Shown here in pieces: positions 1 through 7,741 of a stretch of 64,000 nt of DNA. The number at the start of each line of letters is the position of its first letter. Position 1 is the stretch's first letter. Below the pieces are notes generated by a model that was not told the origin of the DNA, ran no database searches, and saw only the letters and a list, made by a program, of their open reading frames with translations. This DNA comes from Clostridia bacterium (GTDB taxonomy: Bacteria > Bacillota > Clostridia > Oscillospirales > Acutalibacteraceae): contig JAUNDK010000006.1 of assembly GCA_030526115.1 (NCBI GenBank), positions 16,416 through 80,415 on the forward strand, given 5' to 3'. A program made the position numbers and the translations under genes.

Positions 1-1259
1 AGGTACATCTCAAGAGGATCGCCTGTTTTTTCACCTAATTTATAAGCTGTTGTCGGACTTACAGGAGAGAGTATGAAATCACAGCTCTCGAAAGCCCTGT
101 TGAAATCGTTGATGATGAGGGTTCTTACCTGAAGTGCCTTTTTGTAGTAGGCATCGTAATAACCACTGGAAAGAGCAAATGTACCGAGCATTATTCTTCT
201 TTTTACCTCGGCACCGAAGCCCTCGCTTCTGGAGTTCTTGTAAAGCTCTGTTATGTCGTCATATTTTTCACTGCGGTAGCCGTATCTTGCACCGTCGAAT
301 CTTGCAAGGTTTGAGCTTGCCTCGGCAGAGCTTATTACATAGTAGGCAGGCAGAGCGTAATCAAGTCTCGGAATGCTGAGCTCCACCAGCTCTGCGCCCA
401 TGCTCTCATAGGTTTTTGCGGCATTCATTACGGCTTCTTTAACCTCGTCACTTATGCCCTCGCCGAAGAACTCTTTTATAATACCTATCTTCATGCCCTT
501 TACGGACTTGCCTATCTCCGATGTGAAATCATCGTAAGTTCTTTTTACGGATGTGGTATCTCTCTCGTCATGACCTGTTATGGTGTTTAAAACTATGGCG
601 TTGTCCTCAACACTCTTTGTGAGTGGGCCTATCTGGTCGAGGGAGCTGGCAAAGGCAACAAGACCGAATCTTGAAACACTGCCATAGGTCGGTTTCATTC
701 CCACAACACCGCAGAAAGAGGCGGGCTGGCGTATGCTTCCGCCTGTATCGGACCCGAGGCTGTAAACACATTCATCAGCGGCAACTGCGGCGGCACTTCC
801 GCCTGAGGAGCCACCCGGAACATGAGCTGTATTGCGTGGGTTCTTTGTCTTTCTGAATGCGGAGTTCTCGCAGGTGGAGCCCATTGCGAATTCATCCATG
901 TTGAGCTTGCCGAGCATTACCGCACCTTCATCAAAGAGCTTTCCTGTAACATGTGCCTCATAAGGAGGAACAAAGTTATATAACATTTTGGATGCGCAGG
1001 TGGTCTTTACACCCTTCGTGCAGATATTGTCCTTTACTGCCATCGGAATGCCTGTGAGGGGGCTTCCGCCGCCCTCGGCAATTATGGCATCTGCCTTTTT
1101 GGCCATACCAAGAGCCTTTTCCTCGGTTATACTGAGGAATGCCCCTATTTCTTCATCTTTCTTTTTTATCTCATCAAGGTAGAGCTTTGTGAGTTCCACG
1201 CTTGTGAACTCTTTGCCCCTCAATCCCTGGGATAATTCCCTAATGCTTTTCTTTATCAT
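1..1259 (-). CDS. gatA: Aspartyl/glutamyl-tRNA amidotransferase subunit A (3' end outside window)
   Basis: Amidase-family subunit that releases ammonia from glutamine and, with GatB and GatC, converts Asp-tRNA(Asn) or Glu-tRNA(Gln) to the amidated form. The minus strand, read by eye, starts [13 protein letters not shown] and runs open to the window edge (about 419 codons seen). The amidase signature is visible: catalytic Lys in the stretch around GIPMAVKDN, the glycine/serine-rich loop [11 protein letters not shown], and the nucleophile Ser in [12 protein letters not shown]. The start at 1259 is preceded by AGGT and lies 14 bases after the aspS-gatC stop, so it is the second gene of the T-box operon. 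gatB is not in the window and may follow. Only the C-terminus is missing because of the window boundary. Confidence 0.95.
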   Translation of the reverse strand, partial: MIKKSIRELSQGLRGKEFTSVELTKLYLDEIKKKDEEIGAFLSITEEKALGMAKKADAIIAEGGGSPLTGIPMAVKDNICTKGVKTTCASKMLYNFVPPYEAHVTGKLFDEGAVMLGKLNMDEFAMGSTCENSAFRKTKNPRNTAHVPGGSSGGSAAAVAADECVYSLGSDTGGSIRQPASFCGVVGMKPTYGSVSRFGLVAFASSLDQIGPLTKSVEDNAIVLNTITGHDERDTTSVKRTYDDFTSEIGKSVKGMKIGIIKEFFGEGISDEVKEAVMNAAKTYESMGAELVELSIPRLDYALPAYYVISSAEASSNLARFDGARYGYRSEKYDDITELYKNSRSEGFGAEVKRRIMLGTFALSSGYYDAYYKKALQVRTLIINDFNRAFESCDFILSPVSPTTAYKLGEKTGDPLEMY

Positions 1260-1273
1260 TTTTACTTACCTGT

Positions 1274-3358
1274 TTATTCAAATGCCTTTGGCACATAGAT
1301 ATATTCTTCGGTGTGGGTAGGTGCGTTCATCAGCATCTCTGCCCTTGAGTAGTCGCTTCTCGGAATATCCTCACGCATGACATTTGTCTGCTCCACAACA
1401 TGGGCTGTTGGTTTTACATCTTCAATATCAAGCTCTGAGAGCTTGTCGGCAAATGCGATTATGCTCTGCATCTGTGATGGCATCTCTGTCATCTCTTCCT
1501 TTGTCAGGCTCAATCTTGCAAGGTTTGCGACATTCTGAATATCAATCTGTGGTTTCATTTTTTTCTTAGCTGCCTTTCCGTCTGAAAGTTCGGGGGCCTT
1601 GAAAGCCTCAGCTAAGTTTAACACCTCAAGCTGCTCTGTGTCTACTGTGTTCGGAGCATCTGTGAGCGGACAGCTTGCGTCCTTTACCTTTGGGAATGCT
1701 ATTACATCTCTTAATGAGTCTGCCTTTAAAAGTAACATTGTGAGTCGGTCGAGACCGAATGCGAAACCGCCGTGAGGAGGTGTGCCGTAACGGAAAGCGT
1801 TTACCATGAATCCGAAGCGTTCCTCAATCTCTTCATCGCTGAAGCCTAGGGCTTCGAACATAGCCTGCTGAACATCGGGACGATGAATTCTTATGGAGCC
1901 AGAACCAAGCTCTGTGCCGTTTAATACAACATCATAGGCCTGGGCACGAACTCTGCCCGGATCTGTCCTGAGGAACTCTATGTCTTCCTCGTAAGGCATT
2001 GTGAATGGATGGTGGGTTGCAACCCAGCGTTTTTCTTCTTCGCTGTACTCAAACTCAGGGAAATCCGTGACGAAGAGGAACTTGTATTCATCTCTGCGTA
2101 AGTGGAGCATATCCGCAATATCGAGTCTGAGTCCACCGAGGGTTCTTCTTACTGTGGAAAGCTTATCCGCACAGAAGAGAATGAAGTCGCCCTCTTTTGC
2201 ATTTACTCTCTCAATGAGTTCCTGCATGAGCTCAGGCTCAAAGTACTTTGTGAGAACGGAATAAAGTTCACCGTCGGGGCGTATGCTTATCCATGCCATA
2301 CCGCCTGCACCATAGGAGAGTGCCTTTTCGGTGAGTTCTTCAATCTGGCTTCTTGTGAAGCTGTCACCGCCCGGAACATTGATGGCTCTTACTATTCCAC
2401 CGCTTTTTACAACCTTGTTGAAAACTGTGAAGGAACATTTTCCTGCAATGTCTGTAATATCAACAATAGGAAGCTCAAAGCGTAAATCAGGCTTATCACT
2501 GCCGTAAACATCCATGGCTGTATGCCATGTCATGCGCTCAAACGGCTCTGTAATCTCCTCGTGCATGAGCTCTTTCATGATGTGCTTGAAGAGCTTTTCG
2601 AGGTGAATGAAAATATCCTCCTGCTCCACAAAGCTTAATTCCATATCAACCTGAGTGAATTCAGGCTGACGGTCGGCACGAAGATCCTCATCACGGAAGC
2701 ACCTTGCAACCTGATAGTATTTATCGAAACCACCCACCATGAGAAGCTGTTTGAATATCTGCGGTGACTGTGGCAGGGCGTAGAACGTTCCCGGATGAAC
2801 TCTTGACGGAACAAGGTAATCTCTCGCACCCTCAGGAGTGGATTTTGTGAGGTAAGGTGTTTCCACCTCGATGAAATCATCGTTGTCAAGATAATCTCTG
2901 ACTACCTTTGTGAGCTGATGGCGAAACTTTAAATTTCTAACCATCTCGGGACTTCTTAAATCGAGGAACCTGTATTTTAATCTTAAATCTTCACGGACCT
3001 TGTTTCTGTCGTCCATGTTGTACGGCAAAGATGTACAAGTACTTAAAAGCTTAATGCTCTCTGCCGCAAGTTCTATTGTACCTGTGGGAAGTTTCGGGTT
3101 GTAGGTTTCTTCGTCTCTCCTGCGAAGTAAGCCGCTTACTTCAATTACAGACTGGTTTCTGAGAGTTTCGGCAATATGGAATTCTTCCTCTGTGAGATTC
3201 GAAGCGTTGAACACAACCTGCAAAGTACCCTCTCTGTCTCTGAGGTCGATAAAAATAACGCCGCCCATATCTCTCTTTGTCTGCACCCAGCCGGCAAGGC
3301 TTATTTTACTTCCCATTTCTTTTTCGGTAAGCCTGCCGCAATAATGAGTTCTGTTCAT
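1274..3358 (-). CDS. aspS-gatC: Aspartyl-tRNA synthetase fused to GatC
   Basis: 694-residue protein made of two normally separate parts. Residues 1-594 or so are a full bacterial AspRS: N-terminal OB-fold anticodon domain, class II motif 2 (FRDEDLRADRQPEFTQ), GAD-type insert, and motif 3 (GFAFGLDRLTM). A short basic linker (KAAKKK) leads into residues 601-694, a complete GatC (VANLARLSLT...EMTEMPSQ...MREDIPRSDY). GatC links GatA and GatB in the amidotransferase. The frame is continuous. The linker ends at an internal Met (codon at 1556-1558), with GGAAAGG about 14 bases before it, so separate GatC production cannot be excluded. The SD (AAGGAAG) fits the start at 3358. Fusion to GatC suggests a non-discriminating AspRS feeding Asp-tRNA(Asn) directly to transamidation; discrimination cannot be read from sequence alone. 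Confidence 0.93.
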   Translation of the reverse strand: MNRTHYCGRLTEKEMGSKISLAGWVQTKRDMGGVIFIDLRDREGTLQVVFNASNLTEEEFHIAETLRNQSVIEVSGLLRRRDEETYNPKLPTGTIELAAESIKLLSTCTSLPYNMDDRNKVREDLRLKYRFLDLRSPEMVRNLKFRHQLTKVVRDYLDNDDFIEVETPYLTKSTPEGARDYLVPSRVHPGTFYALPQSPQIFKQLLMVGGFDKYYQVARCFRDEDLRADRQPEFTQVDMELSFVEQEDIFIHLEKLFKHIMKELMHEEITEPFERMTWHTAMDVYGSDKPDLRFELPIVDITDIAGKCSFTVFNKVVKSGGIVRAINVPGGDSFTRSQIEELTEKALSYGAGGMAWISIRPDGELYSVLTKYFEPELMQELIERVNAKEGDFILFCADKLSTVRRTLGGLRLDIADMLHLRRDEYKFLFVTDFPEFEYSEEEKRWVATHHPFTMPYEEDIEFLRTDPGRVRAQAYDVVLNGTELGSGSIRIHRPDVQQAMFEALGFSDEEIEERFGFMVNAFRYGTPPHGGFAFGLDRLTMLLLKADSLRDVIAFPKVKDASCPLTDAPNTVDTEQLEVLNLAEAFKAPELSDGKAAKKKMKPQIDIQNVANLARLSLTKEEMTEMPSQMQSIIAFADKLSELDIEDVKPTAHVVEQTNVMREDIPRSDYSRAEMLMNAPTHTEEYIYVPKAFE

Positions 3359-3389
3359 TTTTTTACTTCCTTCTTTCCAAAAGCGACCT

Positions 3390-3710
3390 GTCCGATGTTA
3401 AGTCACGACAAACAAAAAAGCCGCCCATCCCTAACTTAATAGGGACGAACAGCTCAAAATTATATGGCTATCCGCGGTACCACCCATAATAGACCACGTC
3501 TTTGTGTTCCGCTCACACCGTACTGACATACAGTTCTGCCTTTAACGCTGCAGTTGCGTCTGAGTCTACTTGCAAATCTGCTTTCGGTCAGCGGCTCCGA
3601 GATGTTCTTCCACCGTAACTCCGTGCTGAACTCACACCAACCGTCAGCTCTCTGAAACTTCTGTTTCGGCTTACTCTTCTCATCATTGCCTTTTCGCTTT
3701 TTTAATTATA
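3390..3710 (-). promoter_or_regulatory. T-box riboswitch leader of aspS-gatC-gatA
   Basis: Minus-strand leader between the promoter and aspS-gatC. The conserved T-box core GGGTGGTACCGCGG lies at 3472-3486, with the antiterminator bulge TGGT that pairs with the tRNA NCCA end. Upstream is a stem I region with the AGTA loop-E half (around the AGAGTAAGCC stretch) and a GGAAGAACATC specifier region at 3601-3611. The specifier loop holds GAAC (3604-3607), which can be read as AAC (Asn) or, one base earlier, GAA (Glu). A Rho-independent terminator (3414-3455) closes the leader. Uncharged tRNA should favour antitermination. T-box identity is certain from the core; the specifier frame is inference. 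Confidence 0.93.
3414..3455 (-). terminator. T-box Rho-independent terminator
   Basis: On the minus strand a stem built on CGTCCCTA / TTAGGGATG, extendable outward through about 16 pairs (with G-U pairs), is followed by a run of six T before the aspS-gatC SD. It sits directly downstream of the T-box core, the expected place for the regulated terminator. Confidence 0.9.
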
Positions 3711-3715
3711 GTCGC

Positions 3716-3744
3716 ATTATAGTATTTCATGTCCGTTTTGTCAA
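3716..3744 (-). promoter_or_regulatory. Sigma-A promoter of the T-box operon
   Basis: Consensus TTGACA (3739-3744) and TATAAT (3716-3721) on the minus strand, separated by exactly 17 bases. Transcription should start near 3708, at the 5' end of the T-box stem I. Confidence 0.92.
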
Positions 3745-3787
3745 TATGAAATTTTTAATCTGCAATCCTGCATTTTGTGCGATTCAG

Positions 3788-3947
3788 GTATTACCGCATC
3801 ATATAATACTCTACAAATGATTGACTTTAACCTTACAACATAGTTTATATTAATTCAGAAATAATAAAATCAGAAATATTGCTTCTGTTAATGCTATTGA
3901 CACTTTAATCTTTTCGATTTATAATGCATATGGTAACGATACCGCAT
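3788..3947. repeat. Two copies of TACCGCAT with GGTA half-sites (possible operator)
   Basis: The octamer TACCGCAT occurs at 3792-3799 and 3940-3947 in the divergent intergenic region. Each copy has GGTA just upstream, forming short inverted repeats (GGTATTACC and GGTAACGATACC), and each is followed by an ATAATA-rich stretch. They lie upstream of the ABC transporter promoter. No regulator can be named; chance is possible in this AT-rich DNA. Confidence 0.3.
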
Positions 3948-4035
3948 GCGATAATATACATTAATATTTTCTCATACCATAAAAAATGTAAAATGGAGTT
4001 TATTACCTAAAAATGTGGATATATACATCTGTTAA

Positions 4036-4044
4036 TGTTATAAT
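4036..4044 (+). promoter_or_regulatory. Extended -10 promoter of the amino acid ABC operon
   Basis: TGTTATAAT (TG at 4036-4037, TATAAT at 4039-4044) forms an extended -10 element about 40 bases before the permease start. No good -35 is visible, as is usual for extended -10 promoters or activator-dependent ones. Confidence 0.65.
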
Positions 4045-4085
4045 ATTAATTCAGGTGTATGTTAATAAAAGTGAGGAGAATTTTT

Positions 4086-4760
4086 ATGGACGGAAGACTA
4101 TGGTCTATACTTTTGGAGTCGTTTCCGAAAATACTCATGGCAGGTATTAAAGTCACCATACCGCTTACGGTTATTTCCTTTGTACTTGCACTTTTTATAT
4201 CGGTTGTTGTTGCCATGATTCAGTATGCGGATGTTCCCGTGCTGAAGCATATATGCAGGTTCTACATCTGGCTTATCAGAGGCACACCAATGCTTGTTCA
4301 GTTATTCGTTGTGTTCTACGGTCTGCCGGGTGTGGGAATTAGCCTTGAGGCTTTTCCTGCGGCGATACTGGTACTTGCATTCAACGAAGGAGCCTACATG
4401 GCGGAAAGTGTGCGTGGAGCCCTTGAATCTGTGCCTGTCGGCCAGCTTGAAGCCGGTGAATGCGTGGGTCTCAGCTATTTTCAGATTATGTACAGAATAG
4501 TACTGCCACAGGCGTTCAGGGTTGCTTTTCCGGCACTCTCAAACTCTCTCATATCCATGGTAAAGGGTACATCACTTGTAACCACAGTTACCATTACAGA
4601 GATGCTTCAGACAGCAAAAATCATCAACTCCAGATACTACCAGCCCATGGGACTTTACTGCGAGGTTGCCCTTGTTTATCTCATGTTCTGCTCTGTTCTG
4701 ACATTGTTACAGAGAGTTGTTGAGAAGAAACTGAATTCTTACGGAGGCAGAAGCAAATGA
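4086..4760 (+). CDS. Polar amino acid (cystine-type) ABC transporter permease
   Basis: 224-residue inner membrane permease of the HisM/GlnP family. The ATG at 4086 is preceded by GAGGAG at a normal distance; an upstream in-frame ATG at 4059 lacks an SD. About five hydrophobic helices are visible. The cytoplasmic EAA loop that contacts the ATPase is present around ALESVPVGQLEAGECVGLSY. The stop overlaps the start of the ATPase gene (ATGA), showing translational coupling. Together with the two following genes it makes a complete importer. Cystine is the likeliest substrate from similarity to TcyL/YecS types, but other polar amino acids are possible. Confidence 0.9.
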   Translation: MDGRLWSILLESFPKILMAGIKVTIPLTVISFVLALFISVVVAMIQYADVPVLKHICRFYIWLIRGTPMLVQLFVVFYGLPGVGISLEAFPAAILVLAFNEGAYMAESVRGALESVPVGQLEAGECVGLSYFQIMYRIVLPQAFRVAFPALSNSLISMVKGTSLVTTVTITEMLQTAKIINSRYYQPMGLYCEVALVYLMFCSVLTLLQRVVEKKLNSYGGRSK

Positions 4761-5509
4761 CCCTGGAAGTTAAGAATTTACACAAAAACTTTGACGGAAA
4801 AGAGGTTCTCAAGGGAATTGACTTTGAAGTCAGGGACGGTGATGTTGTCGCCGTGCTCGGTCCCAGCGGATCGGGTAAAACAACCATATTGAGATGCATT
4901 AATTTTCTTGAAAAAGCCGACGATGGTAAGCTGATATTTGACGGTGAGAGTTTCAATCTTGCAAAAATCAGCAAAAAAGACAAGAAACGTCTGAGAATGA
5001 AAACATCCTTCGTTTTCCAGAATTACAATCTGTTTCTCAATAAGACAGTTCTTCAGAATGTAACTCTCGGCTTAACCGCTGCAAGAAAAATAAGCAGGCA
5101 GGAAGCCGAGGCAAAGGCAATTGCAATGCTGGAAAAGGTTGGCATGGCAGACAGGCTCGATGCTTACCCGTCTCAGCTTTCAGGCGGACAACAGCAGAGA
5201 GTAGCCATTGCAAGGGCATTGGCAACAGACCCGGAGATTATTTACTTCGATGAACCCACATCTGCCCTTGACCCTGAGCTTATTGGTGAAGTTCTTGCCG
5301 TTATGCGACAGCTTGCGGAGGACGGCATGACAATGATAGTCGTAACCCACGAAATGAACTTTGCAAGAAATGTATCCAACAGAATAATCTTTATGGAAAA
5401 CGGCAATATAATAGAGACAGGATCTTCAAAGGAGTTCTTTGAGAACCCTAAGAAAGAGAGATCCAGAGAATTTGTTCGTTCAATCACGGCAGACAGAACC
5501 GCCGATTGA
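4757..5509 (+). CDS. Polar amino acid ABC transporter ATP-binding protein
   Basis: 250-residue ABC ATPase that powers the importer. Walker A GPSGSGKT (near residue 35), Q-loop in FVFQNYNLF, signature LSGGQQQR, Walker B IIYFDEPTSALD and the switch His in VVTHEM are all intact. Length and motifs match the GlnQ/TcyN group. It overlaps the permease by four bases and is 37 bases from the substrate-binding protein gene, so the three form one operon. Confidence 0.95.
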   Translation: MTLEVKNLHKNFDGKEVLKGIDFEVRDGDVVAVLGPSGSGKTTILRCINFLEKADDGKLIFDGESFNLAKISKKDKKRLRMKTSFVFQNYNLFLNKTVLQNVTLGLTAARKISRQEAEAKAIAMLEKVGMADRLDAYPSQLSGGQQQRVAIARALATDPEIIYFDEPTSALDPELIGEVLAVMRQLAEDGMTMIVVTHEMNFARNVSNRIIFMENGNIIETGSSKEFFENPKKERSREFVRSITADRTAD

Positions 5510-5546
5510 TATATTCTTTTTCTAATACACAAGGAGGAAAACATAA

Positions 5547-6464
5547 ATGAAAAAGATTATCGCACTCATTTTAGCTCTTGCAGTATGCACAGCTGTATTT
5601 ACAGGATGCACAGTAAAAGAGAAGGAAGAGTCCACAACAGCTGAAGTTGTCGAAGTAACAGACGAAGCATCAGAAGAAGAAGTTTCCGAAGAAGCTTCCG
5701 AAGAAAAGACAGATGCAGAGCAGTCAGAGCTTGAAGCTCTCCTCGCAAATGCAGACGGCAAGCTCGCTGATATTATTGAGGCAGGCACTATCACAATCGC
5801 AACAGAAGGCGCATGGTCCCCATGGACTTACCACGATGAGACATCAGACGAACTCACAGGTTTTGATGTTGAAATGGGCAAAGAGATTGCCGCAAGACTC
5901 GGCGTTCAGGCAGATTTCAAAGAGACAACATGGGATGCCATCCTCTCAGGTGTTCAGTCCGGCAGATTCGACATTGCATGCAACGGTGTAGGTTACACAG
6001 AGGAAAGAGCAGAGAGCTACAACTTCTCCGAGCCATATATCTACACAAAGCAGGTTCTTCTTGTAGGTGCAGACAACGAGGATATCACATCTTACGAGGA
6101 CCTCAAGGGCAAAACAACAGCCAACTCCGTTGGTTCCACTTATGCCGCTGTTGCAGAGGAATACGGCGCAACCGTAACAAATGTTGATACTCTCGACCAG
6201 ACTATCGAACTTCTCCTTCAGGGCAGAATCGATGCAACTATCAACGCTGAGGTTTCTTACCTCGACTACATCAATGTTCACCCGGATGCAGCCATCAAGG
6301 TTGTTGCAAAGAGCGAAGGTGAGAAGGTTGCAATTCCAACAGCAAAGGAAAACACTGACTCCCTCGTTAAGGCTATCAACCTCATTCTTGAGGATATGAG
6401 AGCAGACGGAACTCTCACAGCTCTCTCCGAGCAGTTCTTCGGCGGAGATATTACAAATCCGTAA
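5547..6464 (+). CDS. Amino acid ABC transporter substrate-binding lipoprotein
   Basis: 305 residues. It begins with a lipoprotein signal peptide ending in lipobox FTGC (Cys near residue 21), then an unusually long acidic Glu/Thr-rich linker (to about residue 60), then a type 2 periplasmic-binding fold starting at IIEAGTITIATEGAWSPWT. The LTGFDVEMGKEIA and YTEERAESYNFSEPY segments are typical of the SBP_bac_3 family and resemble cystine binders. It sits on the outer face of the membrane and delivers ligand to the permease. The SD is AAGGAGGAAA. The substrate is inferred, not shown. Confidence 0.9.
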   Translation: MKKIIALILALAVCTAVFTGCTVKEKEESTTAEVVEVTDEASEEEVSEEASEEKTDAEQSELEALLANADGKLADIIEAGTITIATEGAWSPWTYHDETSDELTGFDVEMGKEIAARLGVQADFKETTWDAILSGVQSGRFDIACNGVGYTEERAESYNFSEPYIYTKQVLLVGADNEDITSYEDLKGKTTANSVGSTYAAVAEEYGATVTNVDTLDQTIELLLQGRIDATINAEVSYLDYINVHPDAAIKVVAKSEGEKVAIPTAKENTDSLVKAINLILEDMRADGTLTALSEQFFGGDITNP

Positions 6465-6502
6465 TTCATTGGAAATATAAATTTTCAGGCAGGATTTACC
6501 TC

Positions 6503-6526
6503 AAAAGGCAGGTCCTGCCTTTTGTT
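6503..6526 (+). terminator. Terminator of the ABC transporter operon
   Basis: Near-perfect inverted repeat AAAAGGCAGG / TCCTGCCTTTT followed by TTGTT, 38 bases after the substrate-binding protein stop. Confidence 0.8.
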
Positions 6527-6575
6527 ATGCTCAAGAGTAAACGGCATTATTAAGTGCTTCGTATTCATAAATAAA

Positions 6576-6614
6576 ACAAGGCAGGATTCGCCTTTACGCA
6601 AAACCCTGCCTTGT
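6576..6614 (-). terminator. Terminator of ppk1-pfkA
   Basis: Stem ACAAGGCAGG / CCTGCCTTGT, read on the minus strand and followed by TTTTATTT, lies just beyond the pfkA stop. It converges on the ABC operon terminator and shares its GGCAGG core. Confidence 0.8.
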
Positions 6615-6634
6615 CAATAATTCTTAATTGTTCA

Positions 6635-7708
6635 TCAGTCACCGAAGCTGATTCCTGTAAGCTTTGCCTGCTTTACGATATCGCTCTCAGGATCGACATA
6701 CTTGAGCTTGCCTGCGATTTCCGCGAGAGGAATATCCACAATCTCTGTACCCTTGAGGGAAACCATCTTGCCGAAGTCTTTGCTGATGATATGCTCTGCG
6801 GCAGCCGCACCAAGTCTTGTGGAGAGGACTCTGTCATAAGCACATGGCTGACCGCCTCTCTGGGTGTGACCCGGAACGGTAACTCTTGCCTCAACGCCTG
6901 TCTCTTTTACAATCTGATCCGCAATCTCATAGGCAACGGAAGGATATTCTCTGCTTGCTACCTTTGCTTTGTACTCCTTCTTCTTGAGCTTTGCGTCCTC
7001 CTTGGATATTGCACCCTCGGCTACTGCAAGAATTGTAAACTTCTTGCCCGCCATCTTTCTGTTCTCAATGGCCTTGCATACCTTCTTGATATCATAAGGA
7101 ATTTCAGGCAGGAGGATAACATCGGCACCGCCGGCTATACCTGCATAAAGGGTAATCCAGCCGACCTTGTGGCCCATAACCTCGACAATGAATACACGGC
7201 TGTGAGATGCCGCTGTTGTGTGAATACAGTCTATTGCCTCTGTGGCAATCTCTACGGAGGAATGGAAACCAAAAGTCATGTCCGTACCCCAGACATCGTT
7301 ATCAATGGTCTTTGGGCAACCCACAACATTAAGGCCTTCTTCGCTTAATCTGTTTGCGGTCTTTAACGAACCGTTACCGCCGAGTACAACAAGGGCATCA
7401 AGACCTAATTTCTTGTATGTCTCCTTCATAGCCTTGACCTTGTCGATTCCTTCAGGGGTTGGCTTGTCGAGATCTTTGAAAGGTGTTCTGGATGTGCCTA
7501 AAATGGTACCGCCCACAGTGAGTATGCCCGAGAAAGACTTTGGCTTGAGAAGCTTGTAATTGCCGTAAATCATTCCCTTGTAACCGTCGATGAAACCGTA
7601 GATTTCAACATCATCCACTTTGTTGTATAAAGTTTTTGCGACACCTCTCATTGTTGCATTAAGTGCCTGACAGTCGCCACCGCTTGTTAAAATTCCAACT
7701 TTTAACAT
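6635..7708 (-). CDS. pfkA: 6-phosphofructokinase
   Basis: 357-residue cytosolic glycolytic kinase phosphorylating fructose 6-phosphate. Seen: phosphate-donor loop GILTSGGDCQALNA, catalytic loop PKTIDNDVWGTD (catalytic Asp in TIDND), substrate loop VEVMGHKVGWITLYAGIAGGAD, and PGHTQRGGQPCAYDR. The donor-site motif is GGNGS: Gly follows (as in ATP-dependent enzymes, not the Asp of PPi enzymes), but Asn replaces the usual Asp. The Lys before TIDND is the type seen in group III and PPi enzymes. ATP dependence is therefore likely but not certain. A strong SD AAGGAGGAT precedes the ATG. It lies 33 bases after ppk1 in the same operon. Confidence 0.95.
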   Translation of the reverse strand: MLKVGILTSGGDCQALNATMRGVAKTLYNKVDDVEIYGFIDGYKGMIYGNYKLLKPKSFSGILTVGGTILGTSRTPFKDLDKPTPEGIDKVKAMKETYKKLGLDALVVLGGNGSLKTANRLSEEGLNVVGCPKTIDNDVWGTDMTFGFHSSVEIATEAIDCIHTTAASHSRVFIVEVMGHKVGWITLYAGIAGGADVILLPEIPYDIKKVCKAIENRKMAGKKFTILAVAEGAISKEDAKLKKKEYKAKVASREYPSVAYEIADQIVKETGVEARVTVPGHTQRGGQPCAYDRVLSTRLGAAAAEHIISKDFGKMVSLKGTEIVDIPLAEIAGKLKYVDPESDIVKQAKLTGISFGD

Positions 7709-7741
7709 AGTTTTATCCTCCTTGTGAAAAATCCGTATATT

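Noticed and set aside
1384..1569. Possible separate antisense gene over the GatC part
   Set aside because: No SD and no recognisable product; shadow of the fusion gene.
3841..3900. CodY-like sites (TTAATTCAGAAATAA and a neighbour)
   Set aside because: Only about 8 of 15 positions agree with the CodY consensus in an AT-rich stretch; not enough to call.
6611..7348. 245-codon open frame on the plus strand
   Set aside because: Opposite-strand shadow of pfkA; Cys/Leu-rich, no SD and no family resemblance.
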